This document shows positions 34,635-42,935 of a stretch of DNA of 64,000 nucleotides, in pieces. The stretch lies in contig CAYYOT010000018.1 in NCBI GenBank assembly GCA_964473255.1, positions 6,243 through 70,242 of the forward strand, read 5' to 3'. Positions within the stretch are counted from its first letter, which is position 1; each line of letters opens with the position of its first letter. The stretch comes from Kuafuiihalomonas sp964473255 (lineage in GTDB: Bacteria > Myxococcota > Kuafuiibacteriia > Kuafuiibacteriales > Kuafuiibacteriaceae). The notes beneath the pieces are model-generated. The model was not told the DNA's origin and did not search any database. It was given only the letters and a program-made list of their open reading frames with translations. Position numbers and translations under genes: made by a program.

Positions 34635-35333
34635 CTAGCCGTTTCCCGCGGCCGACTTGGGGGAGCGATCCCACACCCCGGCCGACTGGCCTCGCCAAAG
34701 ATACCACGTGGCGATGCTCCGCCACGGACGATAGCGGGCCCCATACTCATCCATGCCCCGGATCTCGGGTCGCTCGCTCAGCTTCCGAGACGCCCTTACG
34801 GCATCCCGAAGACCGAGGTCCCCACCGGGCCAGACATCGGGCCGGTTCAAGGCGAACAGGAGAAACATCTGGGCCGTCCACAAACCGACGCCCTTCACGC
34901 CGGTGAGTACGCCTATGATCTCCGCATCCGACATCCGCGCCAAGCGTCGCGTGGGAACACGGCCATCCGCGAAGTGTTCCGCCAGATCTCGAAGGTAGGT
35001 TCGCTTCTGTCGGCTGAGACCACACCAGCGCAAAGTGGCATCGTCGATTCGACCGTCGAGCACTTCCAAGACCCTCTGCGGAGTCGGACGGCGCTGCGGA
35101 AAGAGTCCCGTGAAGCGCCGATGCAGCGTGGCTGCCGTCTTCGTGGCGAGCTGCTGGTTGAATAGGCTCAGCGTCAGGACTCGGAAATAGTCCTTGCGCG
35201 GCCTCAAGGTGCAAGGACCGATGGCCAGCACGGCAGGCCGTAGCGTTCGACTCCGGACGAGCATCGCTTCCGCTTCGGCCCACGGTCGCCCTTCGACGCT
35301 GGTCTCGAACCAGCCGAGATCTCGCGAGGTCAT
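34635..35333 (-). CDS. AlkA-like 3-methyladenine DNA glycosylase (HhH-GPD)
   Basis: This 232-residue base-excision repair enzyme belongs to the HhH-GPD superfamily. Helices LTLSLFNQQLATKTAATLHRRF and LRWCGLSRQKRTYLRDLAEHF precede the hairpin ILTGVKGVGLWTAQMFLLFALNRPDVWPGGDLGLRDAV, where the GVKGVGLWTA hairpin contacts DNA and the Asp in GGDLGLR is the catalytic aspartate. YRPWRSIATWYLWRG closes the domain. There is no Cys cluster for FeS. Its ATG overlaps the stop of the upstream gene (ATGA). Confidence 0.9.
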   Translation of the reverse strand: MTSRDLGWFETSVEGRPWAEAEAMLVRSRTLRPAVLAIGPCTLRPRKDYFRVLTLSLFNQQLATKTAATLHRRFTGLFPQRRPTPQRVLEVLDGRIDDATLRWCGLSRQKRTYLRDLAEHFADGRVPTRRLARMSDAEIIGVLTGVKGVGLWTAQMFLLFALNRPDVWPGGDLGLRDAVRASRKLSERPEIRGMDEYGARYRPWRSIATWYLWRGQSAGVWDRSPKSAAGNG

Positions 35334-36001
35334 CGAGACCGATCAGGGTCGCGAGCCAAGACCGTGTCGAGCTGAGCCATCAGCTCTCGGAGGCGGGCCG
35401 CGTCCCGTCGAGCGCGACGGACCTGGTGCCAGCGCCATAGCGCCACGCTCACGACAAAGGTGGCCGGTCCGAGGAGGGGCGACATTCGGGTCACGACGAC
35501 GAACGAGACCAAGAGCGCGCACAGTCCGAAGGCCAACGGGACCCAGGCCCGGGAACGCGACTCTCTCGTGACCTCGAGACTCGCACCCGCGCGATTCTCG
35601 TGCAGCTGGGCCCGGAGCACGGACGACGCCGGCGAACGAGGCCTTCCCGACCACATCGTGACCGTCCCGTTTCGCTCGAGCCGACCGGTCTCACCATCGG
35701 TGAGCGCGAGCCGCCCCCAGAGCAGCTCTCGCTGCTGGGTCGAAAGTCGCTCGTCGAAGAAGCGTCGCGCCTGAACGACGGAGGGTCCGAGCCACGGTAC
35801 GTCGACCCTCACCGCGGCCGGCGTTCCCTGCAGTTCGCGCCGTGCTCGGTCGACGGCGTCGGGATCGATACCGGCCTGCTCGGCCACCCGCCGAACCTCG
35901 TCCAGCGTCAGTCGACGGTCGAGGCCGCGCGCCTGCAGCTCGGAGGCTCGCTCGAGGAGCGCCCGCACCTCCTCCGGTGAAAATGTTCGGTCGTCGCCCA
36001 A
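35330..36001 (-). CDS. Two-helix membrane protein with an N-terminal helical domain
   Basis: This 223-residue protein has an N-terminal soluble segment, FSPEEVRALLERASELQAR, then LTLDEVRRVAEQAGIDPDAVDRARREL. This helical motif recurs in many bacterial membrane proteins of unknown function. It is followed by a beta-rich middle (RVDVPWLGPSVVQARRFFDERL) and two membrane helices (about 155-175 and 178-195) with a basic cytoplasmic tail. The start is TTG at 36001, three bases after the GroES-like stop, so it is translated in a tight unit with GroES-like and AlkA-like genes. Function unknown. Confidence 0.7.
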   Translation of the reverse strand: MGDDRTFSPEEVRALLERASELQARGLDRRLTLDEVRRVAEQAGIDPDAVDRARRELQGTPAAVRVDVPWLGPSVVQARRFFDERLSTQQRELLWGRLALTDGETGRLERNGTVTMWSGRPRSPASSVLRAQLHENRAGASLEVTRESRSRAWVPLAFGLCALLVSFVVVTRMSPLLGPATFVVSVALWRWHQVRRARRDAARLRELMAQLDTVLARDPDRSR

Positions 36002-36004
36002 CGG

Positions 36005-36394
36005 TCAGTGCGCCTCGTCGAGACCGATCTCTTCGACCACGGCGATGACGTCCTTCACCTCGACGACGCGCAGGCGGTCGTCCCACGGGACGGCGAGCCC
36101 GTGCTTCTTGACGAAGAGCACCCGCGCTCCGTCGGGCACGCCGGACACGTTCGTCCCAAACCCGTCCTCCTCCTCACCGGTCGCTCGGGCCACCGCAACC
36201 ACCTCGGCGTACGTCACCTCGGCCGAAGCTTCCTTGGCCCCGGCGGGCAGATAGAGGCCGGCGGAGGTGCGTGTTTCACCCGGCAACAAGCGCACGAGAA
36301 CCCGTGGACCGAGCGGCATGACGTGTCGGGTTACGCGAGGCGGCGCGTCCTCGCCCTCGAGACTGACCGTCTCCTCTTCGTGTTCGTCGACCAT
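36005..36394 (-). CDS. GroES-like co-chaperonin without a GroEL partner
   Basis: The 129-residue protein is a GroES-fold protein. HVMPLGPRVLVRLLPGETRTSAGLYLPAGAKE corresponds to the GroES start and mobile-loop region; ARVLFVKKHGLAVPWDDRLRVVEVKDVIAVVE matches the C-terminal half (the usual VlfskYaGtevkldgee-llilrEsDILAvie). It has about 25 extra acidic residues at the N-terminus (VDEHEEETVSLEGEDAPP) and no groEL follows, so it is an extra, specialised copy. It is upstream of two unrelated genes with near-zero spacing. Partner unknown. Confidence 0.78.
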   Translation of the reverse strand: MVDEHEEETVSLEGEDAPPRVTRHVMPLGPRVLVRLLPGETRTSAGLYLPAGAKEASAEVTYAEVVAVARATGEEEDGFGTNVSGVPDGARVLFVKKHGLAVPWDDRLRVVEVKDVIAVVEEIGLDEAH

Positions 36395-36584
36395 GCTCAG
36401 GCTTTAGGAATTCGCATTGTTTGGGGTCCGACGTCCACAGCAGGCGGCCCGGCCCGGACCGTAACGCCACGAATTTCCACCACTTGGCGGTCTCCTCGGG
36501 CGTCGCAGCCCGCTCTCGACGCCCGCAGCGTCAGCGGGTCGACTCTGCGTGCAAGACCGGCGCTCGGAGCGTAAAATCCCGCCA

Positions 36585-37820
36585 GTGGGTCGGTTTGCCG
36601 TCAGCGTCTGGCACACCTGGTTGGAGCTCGCCCCGTGGTTCCTTTTGGGCGTAAGCGCCGCGATCGTCCTCCATCGCTACCTTCCGCGGAGTTTTGCCGA
36701 GCGCCGGCTTCGAGGTGCAGGCGGCGTCCCGACGGCGGTGGCGCTGGGTGTGCCGCTCCCGCTCTGCAGCTGCGGCGTCCTGCCCGCGGCGCTGGGGCTG
36801 CGCAAGCATGGCGCAAGCTCCGGAGCTTCGGTCGGGTTCCTGATCAGCACCCCGCAAACCGGGGTGGATTCCATCCTGGTGAGCGCCAGCTTTCTCGGAT
36901 GGCCCTTCGCCGTGTTCAAGGTGGTCAGCGCAGCGGCGATGGGCCTCGTCGGCGGCTGGACGGCGGATGCCCTCGACCCACATCCGCCTCCGGCGACTCC
37001 CGCCGACTCGGGACCGGTCGCAACCCGGCCCACGTGGAGGGAGAGCTGGGCCCACGGCGTCGAGATCCTCGACATGGTTCTTCCTTGGGTGGTGCTGGGC
37101 GTCCTGATCTCGGCGGCGCTCGACGTGTTCATCCCAAGGAGCGCCTGGCTGATGACCGAGCAGCTCGGGGTCTTCGGCGGCATGGTCGTCGCGCTGGCGG
37201 TCGCGCTGCCTCTGTACGTCTGTGCGACCGGGTCGGTTCCGATCGCTGCCGCGCTCGTGGCGAACGGCCTGCCCGCCGGCGCCGCGCTCGTCTTCTTGAT
37301 GGCGGGCCCCGCGACCAACGCCGGGACGGTCGGCGCGCTGGCCAAGCACTTTGGCCGCCGCGTGGCCGGGGTGTACGTCGCGACGATCGTCATCGGGTCG
37401 ATCGGTCTCGGCTGGGCGTTCAGCCTGGTCTGGACCCCCGCGATTCGGACCGGTGCCGACCACGGCCACCACGCCTGGTGGGCCGTGGTGTCCGGAGCCA
37501 CCCTTCTCGTCTTCACTCTCCGCTACGGACTCCAGCGCCTCCGTGCGTTCGGGGCGACCGATTCGGCACGAAAGGCGGCAGCCACCGGCGCGTCCTACGA
37601 GCTCGAAGTGGAGGGCATGACGTGCGGAGGATGCGTTCGGAAGGTCGAAGGCGCGCTCCGGGAGACCCCCGGAGTCGTGGCTGCCTTCGTCGAGCGCGAG
37701 CCGGGGCGCGCGGTCGTCGAGGGCACTGCAGCTCCCGAAATGCTGGTCGAGGCCGTGCGGCGCGTTGGTTTTCGGGCGCAGCCCAAGCTGGCTACGACCG
37801 CCGAGTCACGCCCCGGCTAG
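36585..37820 (+). CDS. CxC permease (ArsP/DUF318, SO_0444-like) with C-terminal HMA metal-binding domain
   Basis: The 411-residue protein has about eight to ten membrane helices in two repeats. The first carries LPLCSCGVLPAALGL (C61 and C63) followed by FLISTPQTGVDSI; the second has PLYVCATGSVPIAAALV and MAGPATNAGT. These motifs define the permease family linked to copper/zinc or organoarsenical efflux. After a His loop (DHGHHAWW) a heavy-metal-associated domain follows with GMTCGGC (C347, C350). The start may be GTG 36585, preceded seven bases earlier by TAAAAT, which would make a nearly leaderless mRNA; GTG 36549 is the alternative. Metal efflux is inferred from the HMA domain and CxC. Confidence 0.82.
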   Translation: MGRFAVSVWHTWLELAPWFLLGVSAAIVLHRYLPRSFAERRLRGAGGVPTAVALGVPLPLCSCGVLPAALGLRKHGASSGASVGFLISTPQTGVDSILVSASFLGWPFAVFKVVSAAAMGLVGGWTADALDPHPPPATPADSGPVATRPTWRESWAHGVEILDMVLPWVVLGVLISAALDVFIPRSAWLMTEQLGVFGGMVVALAVALPLYVCATGSVPIAAALVANGLPAGAALVFLMAGPATNAGTVGALAKHFGRRVAGVYVATIVIGSIGLGWAFSLVWTPAIRTGADHGHHAWWAVVSGATLLVFTLRYGLQRLRAFGATDSARKAAATGASYELEVEGMTCGGCVRKVEGALRETPGVVAAFVEREPGRAVVEGTAAPEMLVEAVRRVGFRAQPKLATTAESRPG

Positions 37821-39210
37821 TCCGGCGCCGCCGCCGACCGACGGCCACACTCAGCGCCAGGAGTGAAGAGACGACCAGCACGGAGAATGCCTGACGAACG
37901 ATGTCGGCGAGCTCCGCGGGGTGAGCATGGATGTCGCCGTTACCGATCCGTCCGGCGATCAGCACGGCGGCGACCATCATCCCACTGACCATGCCCAGGT
38001 GCCGCGACATCGCAGCCATCGCTCCCGCCCGCCCCACTTCGTCCGGCCGAACGCTGTTCATGATGGTGGTGATGTTGGCCGAGGCAAAGAGTCCGAACCC
38101 CAGTCCCTGGAGCCCCATCAGGACCGCGACGCGAAGGATGGGGGTCTCGGGACCGAGCGTCGCCCCAAGCACGGAGGATACGGCCACCGCAACGACCCCG
38201 AACGTCGAGATGAGCGTCGGCCGCAGACGGTCGGCAAAGCGCCCCGCGAGAGGGGAGACCGCGGCCATGACCACCGTTCCGATGGCCAGGACCTGCCCGG
38301 AGATGCGCGAGGGATAGCCGAGGGTGACCTGCATCAAGAGACTCAACATGAAGACGGTGCAGAACGCGTTCATGTAGAGGAGAAGCTGTACGAGCAGAGC
38401 GGAACGAAGGGGTCGATTTTCGGCCAGGCGAGCGACGTCCAGCACCGGCTTCGAGATCTTGCGCTGCCGCCATAAAAAGACAGCGAAGAAGAACGCTCCG
38501 AATCCGATGAGCGCGATACCGAACGCGCCCGTTCGCGCGTGCGCCGTCCCCAAGACCAGGCTCAGCACCGCCAGCACCAAGACCCCGACGCTCACCGGGT
38601 CGGGTCCTCGACTCGGCCAGCGTCCTCGAGACGGCATGATCCGCTCTACGAAGGCCGCCCCGGCGAGGAGCACCGTTCCGCCGACAAAGAATACCCCGCG
38701 CCAACCCGCAGCCTCGACGATGAGCCCGGCGCACACCGGCCCCAAGGCCAATCCGGAGTAGATGGTTCCCATGGAGATGCCGAAGACGCGCCCCCGACGA
38801 TCGGGCGGCACCAGGTCGGCGACGATTCCGGCGCCGGTCGAGGCGATCATGGAAGCGGAGACGCCCTGTAGAAAGCGCATGACGAGAATGAGTCCGACCG
38901 ACGAGCTGAATCCGATGACGAGCGAAATGAGACCGAATCCGAGAAGTCCGAGCTTGTAGAGCGTTCGCTTGTCGGTCGCGTCAGCCAGCTGTCCTGCGGG
39001 AAGCATGAAGCTCAAGCTCCCCGCCAAGAAGAGGGTCTCGATCAGACCGAGACTGGCCGCGCCCGCACCGAGGTCGGAGCCCAGGTCGGGCAGCAGGACG
39101 GCAACCCCGGAAAACATGAACGGTGGGGCGAACTGCGAGGCGATCACGGCGGCCAGGATCGGTCGACGCCGAACGGGCGCGCGGCCGTCGGATGCGGATG
39201 GTCGATGCAT
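37792..39210 (-). CDS. Major facilitator superfamily transporter (DHA2-like)
   Basis: The 472-residue protein has 12-14 hydrophobic helices. LADATDKRTLYKLGLLGFG is the MFS motif A loop between helices 2 and 3, RFLQGVSASMIASTGAGIVADLVPPDRRGRVFGI is motif B/C territory typical of drug:H+ antiporters, and a second A-like loop GRFADRLRPTL lies mid-protein. It is probably an exporter of toxic or signalling compounds. The ATG at 39210 (MHRPSASDGRAP) was chosen; an upstream extension to 39402 would overlap the peptidase gene with Pro/Arg-rich residues. Its end overlaps the convergent permease by 29 bases. Confidence 0.87.
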   Translation of the reverse strand: MHRPSASDGRAPVRRRPILAAVIASQFAPPFMFSGVAVLLPDLGSDLGAGAASLGLIETLFLAGSLSFMLPAGQLADATDKRTLYKLGLLGFGLISLVIGFSSSVGLILVMRFLQGVSASMIASTGAGIVADLVPPDRRGRVFGISMGTIYSGLALGPVCAGLIVEAAGWRGVFFVGGTVLLAGAAFVERIMPSRGRWPSRGPDPVSVGVLVLAVLSLVLGTAHARTGAFGIALIGFGAFFFAVFLWRQRKISKPVLDVARLAENRPLRSALLVQLLLYMNAFCTVFMLSLLMQVTLGYPSRISGQVLAIGTVVMAAVSPLAGRFADRLRPTLISTFGVVAVAVSSVLGATLGPETPILRVAVLMGLQGLGFGLFASANITTIMNSVRPDEVGRAGAMAAMSRHLGMVSGMMVAAVLIAGRIGNGDIHAHPAELADIVRQAFSVLVVSSLLALSVAVGRRRRRTSRGVTRRS

Positions 39211-39232
39211 GACACGCAAGGCGGGCCTCGAC

Positions 39233-39850
39233 TCACCGCAGCGGTCGCTGGAAGTGTTGATAATCGCGCAACGTGCGCCAGGTACCACCCCAATCGAAGC
39301 CCTCGGCTCGAAACGCGGACACCACCGAAGCATCCACCCGGGCGGGGTGGTCGAGGGATCGGTCGGTCCACGTTCGACCTTCCTCGGGGCGGACGACCGC
39401 ACCTTTGACGTACGGATTGTAGAGCGGATTGAGATCGATCGCCCGACCGTAGGCGTGGGAGCTGAAGCCGCGACGCGCGCCGGTCACCGGACGACAGTTG
39501 AAGGCCGACGTGTTGTTCGCGCGCATGGAAGCGGCGTCGTCACCGGCGAAATCGCTCGCCGGCGTCATCCGCTCGATGGGATAGCCGAGCTCGTAGAGGA
39601 CTCGAAAGACCCGAACGACGGGCTCTGCGATCCGCGCGTGCACGATGAGCTCTCCCATTCGACGTCGCCCATCGAAGCCTCGATGCGCCACCCGCACGCG
39701 CCGAAGGTCGGAGGGTGACACCGGACACCCGGGGTGAAGAGTCGTCCCCTGCATGCGCTCGAGACGCTCGCGAGGAACCGGGGTCACTTCCGATACGAAG
39801 GACTCGGTAGAGACGGCAGCCAGCAGCAAGATCCAATACCCCACGAACAT
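39233..39850 (-). CDS. M15-family (VanY/D,D- or L,D-carboxypeptidase-like) peptidase
   Basis: The 205-residue protein has a signal peptide (FVGYWILLLAAVSTESF) and a zinc peptidase domain. SSHAYGRAIDLNPLYNP supplies two zinc ligands (His and Asp) and WRTLRDYQHFQ supplies the third (His), with the Asp/Glu before it as base. The RPVTGARRGFSSHAYGRAIDLNP wording is that of M15C-type peptidoglycan peptidases. It likely trims cell-wall peptides in the periplasm. The ATG at 39850 lies three bases after the meaB stop, so it is transcribed with the methylmalonyl-CoA mutase genes, although its role is unrelated. Confidence 0.85.
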   Translation of the reverse strand: MFVGYWILLLAAVSTESFVSEVTPVPRERLERMQGTTLHPGCPVSPSDLRRVRVAHRGFDGRRRMGELIVHARIAEPVVRVFRVLYELGYPIERMTPASDFAGDDAASMRANNTSAFNCRPVTGARRGFSSHAYGRAIDLNPLYNPYVKGAVVRPEEGRTWTDRSLDHPARVDASVVSAFRAEGFDWGGTWRTLRDYQHFQRPLR

Positions 39851-39853
39851 CCT

Positions 39854-40846
39854 CTAATCTGCAGAGTCGATGCCGAAAGCCCGGAGCAGCTCGAGCGCTC
39901 CGTGCGTGGGCGTGATCTCGCCGGCGATGACTCTGGTTTCCACCTGCCTTCGCCGCTTCTTGACCTCGGAGTGGTCTTCGAATGCCGTCTTCAGCCCGTC
40001 CTCGACCGCGGAGCGCAGCCAATAGCCGAGCTGCTCCTTGCGCCGTTGAGCGAGGACACCCGATGCCGTTCCCGTCGAGCGGTGTTCGAGCACGTCACGC
40101 CAAACGTCGTCGATGCCCGCCCCTTCGCGGGCACTCACCGTGTGGACGGACGGCGTCCAGGCGGAGCCTCGGGGCGTGAAGAGCGAAAGAGCGCTCCGCA
40201 GCTCGCCGGCGGCGGTCGCCGCCCGAAGCCGGTTATCACCGTCCGCCTTGGTGACGGCCAGGATGTCGGCCCACTCCAAGACCCCTCGCTTGATGCCCTG
40301 GATTTCGTCTCCCGCCCCGGCGAGCATCAGCAAGAGAAACGTATCGACCATCATGGCGACCGCCGCTTCGGACTGTCCTACGCCGACGGTCTCGACGAGC
40401 ACGACATCGTAGCCCGCCGCTTCGCAGACCAGCAGGGTCTCCCGGGTTCGCCGCCCGACTCCGCCCAAGGCTCCGGCGGATGGCGATGGCCGGATGAACG
40501 CCCCCGAGTGCCGGCTCAACCGCTGCATGCGTGTCTTGTCGGCGAGAATGCTTCCTCCCGTCCGCTCCGAACTCGGGTCGACGGCCAGCACCGCAACCCG
40601 GCTTCCATCTTCGACCAGCCGCATTCCCAACGCCTCGATGAACGTGCTCTTACCGACGCCCGGAGGTCCGCTGATTCCAACCCGTACTCCGTCCGGGTTG
40701 ACCGGTAGGAGCTCGAGGAGCTCCTGGGCCTGTCGCCGATGATCCGGTCGCCGACTCTCGACCAGCGTGATCGCTTGTCCGAGCGCCGCTCGGTCCCCGG
40801 TCGGGAGCCGCGAAGCCAGCGCCGCCGGCCCCAGCCGCTCGCGCAT
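39854..40846 (-). CDS. meaB: Methylmalonyl-CoA mutase-associated GTPase MeaB
   Basis: MeaB is a G3E-family GTPase that loads adenosylcobalamin into methylmalonyl-CoA mutase and protects it from inactivation. The 330-residue product has GISGPPGVGKSTFIEALG (P-loop), VLAVDPSSERTGGSILADKTRM (with the switch Mg site), VETVGVGQSEAAV (switch III region) and AVTKADGDN (base specificity, NKAD-like). The ATG shares its A with the stop of the mutase alpha gene (TGATG), so the three mutase genes form one translational unit. Confidence 0.95.
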   Translation of the reverse strand: MRERLGPAALASRLPTGDRAALGQAITLVESRRPDHRRQAQELLELLPVNPDGVRVGISGPPGVGKSTFIEALGMRLVEDGSRVAVLAVDPSSERTGGSILADKTRMQRLSRHSGAFIRPSPSAGALGGVGRRTRETLLVCEAAGYDVVLVETVGVGQSEAAVAMMVDTFLLLMLAGAGDEIQGIKRGVLEWADILAVTKADGDNRLRAATAAGELRSALSLFTPRGSAWTPSVHTVSAREGAGIDDVWRDVLEHRSTGTASGVLAQRRKEQLGYWLRSAVEDGLKTAFEDHSEVKKRRRQVETRVIAGEITPTHGALELLRAFGIDSAD

Positions 40847-42935
40847 CAGCCGTCGTCCGGCGCGAGGTCGCGGGTGAGAGACTCGACGAGTTCGGCCGCC
40901 GCCTCGGCGATGACCGTTCCCGGCCCGAACACGGCGGCAACACCGAGTTCATGAAGGGTCTCGTAGTCGTCCGGAGGAATGACGCCGCCAACGACGACCT
41001 TCACGTCGGACCGCCCGAGCGCGCGGAGCCCCTGGATCAGCTCGGGCACCAGGGTGAGATGGCCCGCGGCCAAAGAGCTCACCCCGACGATGTGGACGTC
41101 GTTTTCGACCGCCTGCTTGGCGGACTCCTCCGGGGTCTGAAACAGCGGCCCGATGTCGACGTCGAACCCCAGGTCGGCGAATGCCGAAGCGATCACCTTC
41201 TGTCCGCGGTCGTGGCCGTCCTGTCCCATTTTGGCCACGAGGATCCGCGGACGCCGGCCTTCGAGCGCCACGAAGCGCTCGACGAGTTCAGCGCACTTCA
41301 CGGCGTTTTCGTCCTCGCCGAGCTCTTGCTTGTAGATGCCTCGAACCGCCTCGATCTTCGCCTCATGCCGTCCGAATACCTTCTCCAAAGCGTAGCTTAT
41401 CTCGCCGACCGTCGCCCGGCGTCGAGCCGCTTCGATGCTCAGCTCGAGCAGGTTACCCTGACCACGCTCCGCCGCCGTCGTCAGGTCGTCGAGGGCCCGT
41501 TCGACCTCTCGATCGTCGCGCTCGGCCCGAAGTCGACGCAACCGCTCCACCTGCCCCTGGAGGACCGCGCGATTGTCGACCTTGAGCACCTCGACCTTCT
41601 CCGGCTCCTGCAAACGGAACCGATTGAGCCCGATGATGGTCTGTTGCCCCGCATCGATCCGAGCCTGAGTCCGCGCCGCGGCTTCTTCGATCCTCAGCTT
41701 GGGTAAGCCGCGTTCGATCGCTTCCGCCATGCCTCCGAGCTCCCTGACTTCGTCGATGTGCCCCCGCGCCCGCTCGATGAGGCGCGCGGTGAGAGCCTCG
41801 ACATAGTGGCTTCCGCCCCAAGGATCGATCGTGCGACAGACGCCGGCTTCCTCCTGCAGGACGAGCTGCGTGTTGCGGGCGATCCGAGCCGAGAAGTCGG
41901 TGGGCAGAGCCAGGGCTTCGTCGAAGGAGTTCGTGTGCAGCGACTGGGTGTGGCCATGGACCGCTGCCATCGCCTCGATCGCCGTTCGGGTGACGTTGTT
42001 GTAGACGTCCTGCGCGGTCAGGCTCCACCCGGAGGTCTGGCAGTGCGTGCGGAGCGCGAGCGACTTAGGATTGGCCGGAGCGAACGCGGAAACGAGGCGA
42101 GACCAAAGGACTCTCGCCGCCCGGAGCTTGGCGACTTCCATGAAGTAGTTGATGCCCATCCCGAAGAAGAAGGAGAGTCGGGGAGCAAAGTCGTCGATCG
42201 ATAAGCGAGGTCCGCGGTCGCGCCCGCCTCCTGCATGTGATAGCCGGATATCGAAATGCTGTTGAACTTCGGCATCTTGGCCGCCGTGAAGGCGAAGATG
42301 TCGCTGATGATCCGCATGGAAGGCTTCGGCGGGTAGATATACGTGTTGCGGACCATGAACTCTTTGAGGATGTCGTTCTGAATCGTCCCCGATAGGGCTT
42401 TTGAAGCGACGCCCTGCTCTTCGGCTGCCACGACGTAAAGAGCCATCACCGGCAGGACCGCACCGTTCATCGTCATCGACACGCTCATGCGGTCGAGAGG
42501 AATCCCGGCGAAAAGAACCTCCATGTCGAGAATACTGTCGATGGCGACTCCCGCCATGCCCACATCGCCGCCGACCCGCGGGTGGTCGCTGTCGTAGCCT
42601 CGGTGAGTCGCGAGGTCGAAGGCCACGGACAAGCCGCGTTGTCCGGAAGCCAGGTTTCGGCGGTAGAAAGCGTTGCTCGCTTCCGCGGTCGAAAAGCCGG
42701 CGTACTGTCGGAGCGTCCAGGGTCGCGTCCGGTACATCGTGGCATACGGCCCGCGAGCGAAGGGTGCGAACCCTGGAAGGCCCCCCAAGTGGTCGAGGTC
42801 TTCATCGCCTTCCGGTCCGTAGGCAGCGTCGATCTCGATGCCCTCCGGCGTGGTCCAGGCCGGCGCTTCCGGTCGGGACGCCGGCCGCCGGGGCCCGAGC
42901 TGCACATCACGATACGAAGAAGGTAGACGGCTCAT
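40846..42935 (-). pseudogene. mutB: Methylmalonyl-CoA mutase alpha (large) subunit, internal deletion and frameshift near 42199-42206
   Basis: This is the catalytic, B12-binding subunit that interconverts methylmalonyl-CoA and succinyl-CoA. The 5' part (from ATG 42935) encodes a good TIM-barrel half to ISGYHMQEAGATADLAY (D242). The rest is in another frame from about 42198: IDDFAPRLSFFFGMGINYFMEVAKLRAAR, then the B12 domain with KMGQDGHDRGQKVI (DxHxxG). Between ADL and IDDF only eight bases remain where relatives have about 66 (22 residues, ELAYTLADG... helix), so about 58 bases are missing and the frame is lost. As written the protein would stop early. MeaB, the beta subunit and both flanks are intact. 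ATGA overlaps the beta subunit stop. Confidence 0.88.
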
